From contig JASHYW010000342.1 in assembly GCA_030042885.1 (NCBI GenBank), positions 1 to 5,744 of the forward strand: DNA of 5,744 nt. The letters are read 5' to 3'. The notes beneath the pieces are model-generated. The model saw only the letters and a list, made by a program, of their open reading frames with translations. It had not been told where the DNA came from and did not search any database. Positions 1 to 5,228 of the stretch are shown piece after piece. Every line of letters begins with the position of its first letter. The first letter of the stretch is position 1. The position numbers were made by a program, and so were the translations under genes. This stretch comes from Streptosporangiaceae bacterium (lineage in GTDB: Bacteria; Actinomycetota; Actinomycetes; Streptosporangiales; Streptosporangiaceae).

Positions 1-419
1 TCACCGGGCCGCTGGGCCTGGAGGTGCCGGACTGGCTGGCGGCCGCGGAGCAGGCCTGGGCCGGGCCGGCGCCCGATCCGGGGGCCTGGCGCCGGGTCGC
101 GGTGCCGGTCTGGCGTGACCCGTGGATGGTCGTCGGCGCGCGCACGTTCACCGGCGACGTGCTGGCGCGGCTCGGCCTGGACAACGTGTTCGGCGCGGGC
201 CCGGGACGCTATCCCCGCCTCGCGGCGGGGGACATCCGGGCGGCCGCGCCCGATGTGGTGCTGCTGCCCGACGAGCCCTACCCGTTCACCGCCGGCGACG
301 GGCCGGAGGAATTCCCCGCCCAGCGCGTCGTGCTCGTCTCGGGCCGGCTGCTGACCTGGTACGGGCCCTCACTTGCCACCGCCCGCGCCGAGCTGCTCAG
401 CGTGATCGGCGGGCCGTGA
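1..419 (+). CDS. Helical-backbone metal receptor, periplasmic-binding-protein-like (3' end only)
   Basis: This is the C-terminal part (about 138 residues; first full codon at nt 3, stop TGA at 417-419) of a protein resembling the BtuF/FhuD-type substrate-binding family (Peripla_BP_2, helical backbone metal receptor). These proteins bind cobalamin, haem or iron chelates. The visible features are WRDPWMVVG followed by TFTGDVLARLGL.NVFG, then RYPRL, and the family-typical block AAAPDVVLLPDEPYPF, in which a strand and a loop edge the ligand cleft. The end has LLTWYGPSL and a short helical tail. The N-terminus lies outside the window, so a signal peptide or lipobox cannot be assessed. The GTG at 24 is internal to the frame and is not the start. 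No transporter permease or ATPase is visible. It converges on the PRPP synthetase gene with a 57-nt gap. The family assignment is fairly sure; the ligand is unknown. Confidence 0.8.
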   Translation, partial: TGPLGLEVPDWLAAAEQAWAGPAPDPGAWRRVAVPVWRDPWMVVGARTFTGDVLARLGLDNVFGAGPGRYPRLAAGDIRAAAPDVVLLPDEPYPFTAGDGPEEFPAQRVVLVSGRLLTWYGPSLATARAELLSVIGGP

Positions 420-442
420 GCACGCAGTGGCCGCAGGTTCCC

Positions 443-477
443 GCCCCGGCACCCGGTACAGCAGGCACAGCCGGGGC
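443..477. terminator. Candidate bidirectional hairpin between convergent genes
   Basis: An 8-bp GC-only perfect inverted repeat (443-450 GCCCCGGC with 470-477 GCCGGGGC) encloses a 19-nt loop. It sits between two convergent stop codons, and its right arm touches the TAG of the PRPP synthetase gene at 477-479. No T-run follows on either strand, so if it terminates it is of the U-less type often suggested for actinomycetes. The position is the main argument. Confidence 0.4.
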
Positions 478-1409
478 TAGCGGTCGAACAGGGCGCTGAC
501 CGATTCGCCGTTGTGGATCCGGCCAATGGCCTCGGCCAGCGCGGGGGCCACCGACAGCACGTGCAGCTTCGGGTGGCCCGCGGGGAGCGGCACCGAGTTG
601 GTGCACACGATCTCGGTCACGTCACAGGCCGCTAGCTTGTCCAGCGCGCCGTCGGCGAACAGGCCGTGCGTGCAGGCCACCGCCACCGAACCCACGTCCT
701 GCTCCCGCAGCAGGGTGAGCAGCTCGAACACGGTGGTGCCGCGCGCGATCTCGTCGTCCAGGACGATCACGTCCCGGCCGGCCACGTCGCCGATGATGGC
801 CGAGAGTATCACCTGCGTGTCGCTGATCCGCTGCTTCGCGCCGGCCGCCACGGGCACGCCCAGCCTGCGGGCAAAGTCCGCGGCGCTCTTCGCGTAGCCC
901 AGGTCCGGTGAGACCACCACGGCTCGGGACAGGTCCCGGCCGCGGAAGTGCACGGCGAGCTCACGCAGCGCGTGCAGGTGATCCACCGGGACGGAGAAGA
1001 ACCCGTGCACCTGCGGGGAGTGCAGGGACAGCGTGAGCACCCGGTCGACGCCCGCGGTGACCAGCAGGTCGGCGACCAGGCGGCCGCCGATGGAGATCCG
1101 CGGCTTGTCCTTCTTGTCCGACCGGGCGTAGGCGTAGTGCGGCAGCACCGCGGTCACCCTGGCGGCCGACGCGCCGTGGGCCGCGTCGGCCATCAGCAGC
1201 AGCTCGACCAGATGCTCCTGCACCGGCGGGACCAGCGGCTGGATGATGAACACGTCCCGCTCCCGGCAGTTGGCCTGCAGCTGGACCTCCAGGCAGTCGT
1301 TCGCGAACCGCTCCAGCCGGACCGGCTGCCGCGGCACGGACAGCAACGCGCAGATCTCGGCGGTCAGCGCGGGGTGGGCGCTGCCGCCGAATACCGCGAT
1401 CTCACGCAC
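477..1409 (-). CDS. prs: Ribose-phosphate diphosphokinase (PRPP synthetase), divergent paralogue
   Basis: This 310-residue cytosolic enzyme, a normal length for the family, should transfer pyrophosphate from ATP to ribose 5-phosphate, giving PRPP for nucleotide, histidine, tryptophan and thiamine-pyrimidine synthesis. Family blocks in order: DVFIIQPLVPPVQEHLVELL (52-71), the ATP-site segment YAYARSDKK (92-100), LSLHSPQVHGFFSVPVDHL (127-145) and SPDLGYAKSA (167-176). The catalytic flexible loop is AKQRISDTQ (191-199), with K192 and R194 as expected. The PRPP/ribose-phosphate loop is VLDDEIARGTT (216-226). It keeps the acidic pair D218/D219 but lacks the usual VDD.IDTAGT wording, so this is probably a specialised paralogue, not the main housekeeping copy. 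The start is GTG at 1407-1409, chosen because a strong Shine-Dalgarno lies 8 nt upstream and the protein begins with the expected strand (EIAVFGGSAHP). The stop is TAG at 477. The gene is monocistronic here, and the leader carries a thi-box-like element. Enzyme class is sure; paralogue status is inferred. Confidence 0.93.
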   Translation of the reverse strand: MREIAVFGGSAHPALTAEICALLSVPRQPVRLERFANDCLEVQLQANCRERDVFIIQPLVPPVQEHLVELLLMADAAHGASAARVTAVLPHYAYARSDKKDKPRISIGGRLVADLLVTAGVDRVLTLSLHSPQVHGFFSVPVDHLHALRELAVHFRGRDLSRAVVVSPDLGYAKSAADFARRLGVPVAAGAKQRISDTQVILSAIIGDVAGRDVIVLDDEIARGTTVFELLTLLREQDVGSVAVACTHGLFADGALDKLAACDVTEIVCTNSVPLPAGHPKLHVLSVAPALAEAIGRIHNGESVSALFDR

Positions 1410-1417
1410 TCCTGGCT

Positions 1418-1423
1418 TCCTCC
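1418..1423 (-). promoter_or_regulatory. Ribosome-binding site of the PRPP synthetase gene
   Basis: GGAGGA on the minus strand stands 8 nt before the GTG at 1409 and decides that start. Its first bases overlap a palindromic CCGGATCCGG (1422-1431). Folding of that element, or its pairing with the upstream riboswitch-like region, could mask the site (inference). Confidence 0.75.
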
Positions 1424-1459
1424 GGATCCGGCTCCCGGCACACCACGCCTGCGGGGCGG

Positions 1460-1569
1460 TCTCGCTTCGCCGGCATTGCCCGGATCAGGTCCTCAGGGTC
1501 GCCGTTCAGCCTCGCAGCTGTCCGGCCTCCCAGCCCTTCCTCCCGGCTCCGGGTCTCCCCGGCACTCCG
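1460..1569 (-). promoter_or_regulatory. TPP riboswitch-like element (thi-box), variant or degenerate
   Basis: Read on the minus strand, the 3' part contains ACCC (1499-1496), then ACCTGATCCGGGCAATGCC (about 1490-1472) and GGCGAAGCGAGA. This closely follows the thi-box order ACCC-n-ACCTGATCyGG-rTAATGCC-rGCGnAGGGA of known TPP aptamers. The CCGG/CCGG arms around GCAATG form the expected P4/P5 hairpin. Upstream, GGCTGA (about 1512-1507) sits where GGCTGAGA is expected, and GGAGTGCC (1568-1561) where GGGGTGCC is expected. P2 can form between CGGAGT and ACCCTG with one wobble and one A.C mismatch. The departures are CTGAAC for CTGAGA, GGGCAATG for GGGTAATG, GCGAGA for GGGA, and no clear closing P1 stem. 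A GAGA-capped hairpin (1549-1562) lies in the P3 arm. It is placed in the leader of the PRPP synthetase gene, about 37 nt before its ribosome-binding site. Homology to the thi-box seems firm; ligand binding is uncertain because the pyrimidine-sensing loop is altered. Confidence 0.6.
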
Positions 1570-2016
1570 TTCGGTCCAGCTCCCTCGATCACCTCGCAGA
1601 CGATATTCACGCTGCATGGCACCAGCGACGGACACCTAGGGCCGAAAGCCCTGGCATGCCCGGGCCCAACGTCGCGGCTCCGGCGCAAGTTCCGGCAGCG
1701 ATCCGGCCCGTACCAGGTGCCCTGTACGGCGTTCCCCGCCGCCAGCCGCAGACGCGCCCCGGCTCCGCACAGTCCCCATCCGTCGGCGCCCAGATTCCGT
1801 GCGCTGGTTCGGCACTTCTGTCTTCGTGCTGTTCGTGATTGGGATATGGATTGCTCATGTCGACCGGTTTGGTGCAGTCGTTGTCGTTTCCTGCCGGGTC
1901 CGGTCGCCGGGGTATGTCTTTGGATGCGAAGTGCTGCTGATCTGCGCCTGGCCCTCGGTGCGGTGGTGATCCCCGGGGCTGGCGGCCTGTCTGGCATCGG
2001 GAAGTACCCTTGGGCG
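1570..2016. other. Gene-free stretch between two divergently read genes
   Basis: This 447-nt stretch holds no reading frame with recognisable protein content on either strand. It should contain the promoters of the leftward PRPP synthetase transcript and of the rightward methyltransferase, but I find no convincing -35/-10 pair. The only clear structure is a hairpin at 1636-1654 (7-bp stem CTAGGGC/GCCCTGG with one G.T, loop CGAAA) without a following T-run. GC content looks slightly lower around 1820-1870 than in the flanking genes. Confidence 0.5.
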
Positions 2017-2736
2017 ATGTTCTGGCCTCAGGGCCCGTCTCTGCGTGAACTGGCGATGCAGGCGCTGTCCTCGGTCGAGGGCGGCTACGACCTGCTTGCT
2101 CCGAAGTTCGACCACACGCCTTTTCGCACCCCCGATGGCGTGCTGGACGCGACCGCGGGCGCGTTGCGCCCGCTCGGCCCGTTCGGCCGGGGATTGGACG
2201 TGTGCTGCGGCACCGGCGCGGGCATGCGGGTCCTCAGATCCCTGTGTCAGGGACCGATCATGGGCGTCGACTTCAGCACCGGCATGCTCGCGCAGGCGCG
2301 CAGTGCGCACCCGGACGCCACGTGGGTACGGGCCGATGTCCGGGCCCTGCCCTTCGCGCAGGCCTTCGACCTGGCGGTCAGTTTCGGAGCGCTTGGGCAC
2401 TTCCTGCCCGCCGAGCGGCCCGCGCTGTTCGCCGGCGTGTATCGCGCGCTGCGGCCGGGCGGGGTTTTCGCTTTCCCGGTCGGCGCGCCGCCGCCCATCA
2501 CCTCAGGCTGATACTGGGCGCTGCTCGGGTTCGACCTGGCCATGCGGGTCCGCAATGCCGTGTGGCGTCCCCCGTTCGTCATGTACTACCGCACCTGCCC
2601 GCTGCGCGCGGTCCGCGACGACCTGACAGCATCCGGATTCACCGTGGCGACAGTGCCCGTGACGGCTCTAGGCCGGCGCGAGGACGGCAGCCCGCGGTAC
2701 CGGCTTGTCCTCGCGCGCAGAGCCAGCGCGCCCTGA
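2017..2736 (+). pseudogene. Class I SAM-dependent methyltransferase interrupted by an in-frame TGA
   Basis: The frame would encode 239 residues counting the interrupting codon; small class I methyltransferases are about this size. The SAM-binding motif I is LDVCCGTGAGM (60-70), the acidic end of strand 2 is GVDFS (D85), and later come ADVRALPF (107-113), DLAVSFGALGHF (118-129) and the post-motif ALRPGGVFAF (144-153). After codon 164 the frame meets TGA (2509-2511). It then continues without a shift for 74 more codons with family-like content (YWALLGFD, RNAVWRPPF, YRTCPLRAVRDDL, and a final strand pair SPRYRLVLARR) up to TGA 2734-2736. A single CGA-to-TGA change would explain it. The ATG at 2017 is chosen because family-like sequence starts there, but it has no good Shine-Dalgarno; an in-frame ATG at 1924 is the alternative. 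The substrate is unknown. A sequencing error or stop-codon readthrough cannot be excluded, and a truncated 164-residue product would lack the last strands of the fold. Confidence 0.75.
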
Positions 2737-2777
2737 CTGCTGCGTACGCCGTTGGACTGCCTGTGATCGCGGTCTCA

Positions 2778-2875
2778 GTCCTGCCTGGCAGGACCGCCGG
2801 TCAGGACCGTTGATCGTGCGTCCTGGCACAGGAGGCTGCGGCGCAGCTGAGCACAGCGATCCAGACGCCTGGATC
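2778..2875. repeat. Cluster of perfect dyads downstream of the methyltransferase
   Basis: Within 98 nt there are: a perfect 17-nt palindrome GTCCTGCCTGGCAGGAC (2778-2794); CAGGAC (2802-2807) facing GTCCTG (2820-2825); a perfect 13-nt palindrome GCTGCGGCGCAGC (2835-2847); and a hairpin GATCCAG-ACGC-CTGGATC (2858-2875). The hexamer CAGGAC/GTCCTG occurs four times in changing orientation. The cluster lies 42 nt after the methyltransferase stop, so transcription termination is the simplest reading, although no T-run follows any stem. Confidence 0.55.
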
Positions 2876-2983
2876 ATCCGTTGTGCGCCTTCATCGGTGA
2901 GCCCGAAGTGGATCAGCAGGCCGCACGGATCGGCGGTTACACGTGCCCCCCGGTCTTGTTTGCCGCGTGTGGTAGGGGTATGG

Positions 2984-3000
2984 GCCGGTTTCGAACTGGC
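2984..3000. repeat. 17-nt inverted repeat downstream of the ketosynthase gene
   Basis: GCCGGTT-TCG-AACTGGC forms a 7-bp stem with one G.T pair and a 3-nt centre. It lies 68 nt past the ketosynthase stop. It could be a weak terminator or a protein-binding site. A tRNA T-arm was considered because of TTCGAA, but no tRNA body surrounds it. Confidence 0.35.
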
Positions 3001-3067
3001 TGTGGAGCGGCCAGGGAGGCAGAGCTCTTCCGGGGGACTATTGGAGCTGGCCGCGGCTGCCGGTGTT

Positions 3068-4225
3068 TTAGAGCAGCATTGTGGCGTAGCCGTTCATGGC
3101 GCCGTTGCCAGCGCCGACCCACAGGAAGGTGATCAGGTCACCGGCGTTGACCCGGCCGGCTCTGCGGTCCTCGTCGAGCAGGATCAGGGTGCTGGCGGCT
3201 GAGGTGTTCCCGTAGTGGCCGACGCTGATCGGCACCTTGCCGGCTGGCAGGCCCAGCATGTCCACGGCCTGGCGGATGACGACGCCGTTGGCTTGATGCA
3301 GGTACCAGCGGTCGATCGAGCCGATGTCGAAGTCCGTCCCGGTGGCCGGCTTGACGCTGGCGGGCCAGTCGTCCTGCAGCATCTGGAGGTTGCGGGTCAT
3401 CAGCGGCGGGAAGACCTCGGCGACCTTGGCGGCGTCCATCAAGAAGACGTGATCGGAGAGGTTGGCCGCCGACGTGCGGTGCAGGCAGCCGCCTGCGGGA
3501 TAGGTCACCAGCTCCACGTCCGGGCTGGTCTCGTAGCGGACTGACAGAAGCCCCTTCTGCCGGTCGCCGTCGTGGTGGCGGGCAGAGGTGAAAACGGCCG
3601 CGCCGGCTCCGTCAGCGAACATCAGCGGCGTGAGCCAGCCCATGCCGCTGGGGTGCGTGTAGTAGGAGTCGTGGGCTTCAGGTGCGAAGTAGCCGGATGG
3701 GCAGTTGCTCGCCACCACCAAGGCAGTGGCTGGCACCATCGAGATCAGCGCCGCGGCGGCCGTGCGGAAGCCGGCCGCCAGCCCGGCGCAGCCGAGGTTG
3801 TGGTGAACCAGGTCGGCGTCACGGCGCAGCCCCAGCCCGGTGGTCAGGAACCGGAAGTGGTCCTGGCAGGTGACCATGTCCGGGGTGGAGGTGACGTGAA
3901 CGAGGATATCCACGTCCGCGGCCGTCAGGCCGGCATCGCGCAAAGCCGAACAGGCCGCCCGCAGCGCCAGGTCGCCGTCGTACAGGCCGCCGTCGGGCCG
4001 GCTGCGCTTGCGCCGTCCCCCGAACTCATAATCCAGCCGCCGCTCGTAGATACCCAGGTGGCGGACGACCCAGTCCGGCTCCAGCAGCCTGCCGTCGGGC
4101 CGGGCCGGGCGCAGGTACCGGAGGATCTCCTGGTTCGAGACCCGGTGATCAGGCAGGTACGACCCGGTGCCGGCCACCGAAACCGACACCTCCGAGGCCA
4201 GCGCAGGGGAAAACGAACCATTCAT
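3068..4225 (-). CDS. 3-oxoacyl-ACP synthase III (KAS III)-like ketosynthase
   Basis: This is a 385-residue thiolase-fold enzyme expected to condense or transfer an acyl-CoA/acyl-ACP starter through a cysteine thioester. The N-terminal half begins VSVAGTGSYLPDHRVSNQEI (14-34) and reaches the nucleophile in HHNLGCAGLAAGF (C146). A conserved LMFADGAGAAVF (201-212) follows. The other catalytic residues are H310 in WYLHQANGVV and N340 in GHYGNTSAAST; the C-terminus is WVGAGNGAMNGYATMLL. With the triad complete, it is probably active. It is about 50-60 residues longer than housekeeping FabH; the extra length includes a basic loop near 66-80 (GGRRKRSRP) and a segment near 180-200. GCAG in place of FabH-type ACSG at the nucleophile suggests a specialised-metabolism member (inference). 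The ATG at 4225 is chosen because GGAAGGGG sits 7 nt upstream; the frame stays open to 4300, but that stretch is not family-like. No ACP or other lipid or polyketide gene is next to it, so substrate and product are unknown. Confidence 0.88.
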   Translation of the reverse strand: MNGSFSPALASEVSVSVAGTGSYLPDHRVSNQEILRYLRPARPDGRLLEPDWVVRHLGIYERRLDYEFGGRRKRSRPDGGLYDGDLALRAACSALRDAGLTAADVDILVHVTSTPDMVTCQDHFRFLTTGLGLRRDADLVHHNLGCAGLAAGFRTAAAALISMVPATALVVASNCPSGYFAPEAHDSYYTHPSGMGWLTPLMFADGAGAAVFTSARHHDGDRQKGLLSVRYETSPDVELVTYPAGGCLHRTSAANLSDHVFLMDAAKVAEVFPPLMTRNLQMLQDDWPASVKPATGTDFDIGSIDRWYLHQANGVVIRQAVDMLGLPAGKVPISVGHYGNTSAASTLILLDEDRRAGRVNAGDLITFLWVGAGNGAMNGYATMLL

Positions 4226-4232
4226 CGGACAG

Positions 4233-4240
4233 CCCCTTCC
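4233..4240 (-). promoter_or_regulatory. Ribosome-binding site of the ketosynthase gene
   Basis: GGAAGGGG on the minus strand lies 7 nt before the ATG at 4225. It supports that start over the upstream in-frame start codons (4300 and 4282). Confidence 0.65.
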
Positions 4241-4280
4241 GGACAGTCTGCTGCCGCCCAGCGATCCAGCCGCGGGGCCC

Positions 4281-4286
4281 ATTACA
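4281..4286 (-). promoter_or_regulatory. Possible -10 hexamer of the ketosynthase promoter
   Basis: TGTAAT on the minus strand, one mismatch from TATAAT, is an AT-rich spot in a GC-rich leader about 55 nt before the ATG. I see no good TTGACA-like -35 at 17-18 nt, so this is only a candidate. Confidence 0.25.
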
Positions 4287-4565
4287 AGCGGACCGCGCAT
4301 CCGGGAATAGAGCCGAACGTCCCGCCGCCCTCACCGTCTGTGCAAGACCTGGACCAGCCTCCCAGAACACCCCGTTCGGGACGCAGTGAAAGAAGTCATC
4401 TGAAGGTGAAGCCGCCGGTCATCGGGCGGATCCGGGTGCCGTGAGGGTCCCGGTCGGTCCTTATTGTGAGCGTGCTGCGTGCCGGTAGTGCGCGGTTCTT
4501 ACTGGGCCGATCGGCGCCTGCCGGTGGTGGCCTTGCCGGTCTGGGCCGCTGGCCTGGGACGGCGG

Positions 4566-4951
4566 TCAGTTGCCCATGTGGGGCAGCGCGAAGACCACCC
4601 CGCGGCCGGTCACGGGGTATTCGAACGCGGCCCGGATATGCCCGGTGTCGTGCATCCCCCCGATCAGCCGGTCCGCCGGCATCACCGGCAGCCGGAATGC
4701 CTCCAGCCAGTAGCGCGTATGAGCGCATGGCCTGCCTGGACAGCGCCCGCAGCTCGCCGCCTGGCGCCTGGCTCCCGATCACCCCGGCGCAGGCTACCCT
4801 CAAGTGCCTGCACCCCGGGGCCCTGGCGACGCCAGGCGCGGTCGGCTGCAAACCTCAATCCCCGCTGGGGCCACGATTCGGGCAGGCGGCTCACCACAGA
4901 CCAGCCGAGACCATACCCGGCATCGGTCAGCCGGTCCCTCAGTCCGGGCAC
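4566..4951 (-). pseudogene. patA: patA remnant: phosphatidylinositol mannoside acyltransferase, decayed and truncated
   Basis: Intact PatA (about 300 residues) acylates phosphatidylinositol mannosides at the inner membrane face. Three frames on the minus strand join into its first ~127 codons. From GTG 4951: LRDRLTDAGYGLGW, then ESWPQRGLRFAADRAWRR, then GVQALEGSLRR. After one extra G in the GGGG run at 4785-4782 the frame moves to VIGSQAPGGELRALSRQAMR. After a 2-nt loss in the GCGC at 4716-4713 it moves again to YWLEAFRLPVMPADRLIGG, then TGHIRAAFEY and GVVFALPHMGN. It ends in TGA (4568-4566) exactly where the HX4D acyltransferase motif (H-M-G-N-W-D) needs W and D, and the rest of the protein is absent. 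An intact ribosome-binding site precedes the start. Three lesions plus truncation make a sequencing artefact unlikely. The usual partners pgsA and pimA are not visible. Family identity rests on remembered PatA sequences and is fairly sure. Confidence 0.78.
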
Positions 4952-4957
4952 CGGTCA

Positions 4958-4963
4958 CCTCCT
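4958..4963 (-). promoter_or_regulatory. Relict ribosome-binding site of the patA remnant
   Basis: A perfect AGGAGG on the minus strand stands 6 nt before the GTG at 4951. It fixes the original start of the acyltransferase gene and suggests that the decay is recent, or that a short peptide is still translated. Confidence 0.6.
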
Positions 4964-5198
4964 GAAGCGGACCCCTGGCCGGCCGGGGCGCCTGCCGGAT
5001 CGTCTGGGCAACGGCAACTCCAGATCACAGGCCATCGCCGCGTTTCCGGCACCGGCACTCCTCCGAGCCAACCCCCGCCAGGGCCGGGTCCCGGTAGCTG
5101 GCGGCCCGCGCCGACGTCGTGTCAGCGACCGCGGACCGCCCCGGGGAGGGGCTGCTTTACCGCTGCCCGGGTGGTGTTACTCGCCGTTGGCCAGGTGC

Positions 5199-5217
5199 CC
5201 GCCGGTCCCGCCGGCGG
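5199..5217 (-). terminator. Candidate terminator hairpin after clpC
   Basis: CCGCCGG (5199-5205) and CCGGCGG (5211-5217) form a 7-bp all-GC stem with a 5-nt loop. It lies 11 nt past the clpC stop on the minus strand. There is no U-tract. Position and stem strength favour a U-less terminator. Confidence 0.45.
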
Positions 5218-5228
5218 CCGCCTTGCTC

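Larger units (their letters stand above)
2737..3067. other. Gene-free tail between convergent methyltransferase and ketosynthase genes
   Basis: No gene is recognised in these 331 nt. The left half carries a dense set of inverted repeats and the right half one 17-nt palindrome (see separate entries). On the minus strand one frame stays open from about 3075 down to 2668 and includes a protein-like passage around 2960-2870 (CGLLIHFGLTDEGAQRMIQ at about 2930-2874). It has no start, no ribosome-binding site and no family I recognise, so I do not call it a gene. Confidence 0.5.
4226..4565. other. Gene-free leader of the ketosynthase and lost 3' half of patA
   Basis: No intact or recognisable coding sequence is found in these 340 nt on either strand. 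The missing second half of patA would be expected here (reading leftward), yet none of the three minus-strand frames resembles it. That implies deletion or replacement, not point decay. The ketosynthase leader occupies the left end. A perfect 10-nt palindrome CCCGTTCGGG (4371-4380) is a possible operator, without further support. Confidence 0.5.
4952..5228. other. Gene-free stretch between clpC and the patA remnant
   Basis: I recognise no gene in these 277 nt. A short minus-strand frame from GTG 5052 to TGA 4939 (37 codons), preceded by GGAGGAG, overlaps the patA start; its sequence resembles nothing I know. The pgsA gene often found just before patA in actinomycetes is not visible here, even as a fragment. 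Confidence 0.45.

Noticed and set aside
948..1838. Long plus-strand open frame opposite the PRPP synthetase
   Set aside because: It is a GC-rich shadow of the well-supported minus-strand gene, rich in Arg/Gly/Gln with no domain, and continues into non-coding leader.
1840..1865. Possible plus-strand promoter around GATATGGATT
   Set aside because: The -10 match is weak (TATGGA) and no TTGACA-like -35 is found at 16-19 nt.
1243..2016. Upstream extension of the methyltransferase frame, open from 1243
   Set aside because: It overlaps the start of the PRPP synthetase and its leader on the other strand. The translated stretch has no family-like content, and recognisable methyltransferase sequence begins only near 2017.
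2542..2736. Separate 64-residue gene starting at ATG 2542
   Set aside because: It is the in-frame continuation of the methyltransferase after the TGA, without its own Shine-Dalgarno.
2975..3005. tRNA T-arm-like TTCGAA with a 5-bp stem (either strand)
   Set aside because: No acceptor stem, D-arm or anticodon arm of the right spacing is present on either strand.
3572..4444. Long plus-strand open frame opposite the ketosynthase
   Set aside because: Low-complexity shadow of an enzyme gene with a complete catalytic triad; no start signal and no recognisable domain.
4939..5052. Small minus-strand frame of 37 codons with a GGAGGAG upstream, overlapping the patA start
   Set aside because: Composition is low complexity, nothing is recognised, and the overlap with the well-placed patA ribosome-binding site suggests chance.
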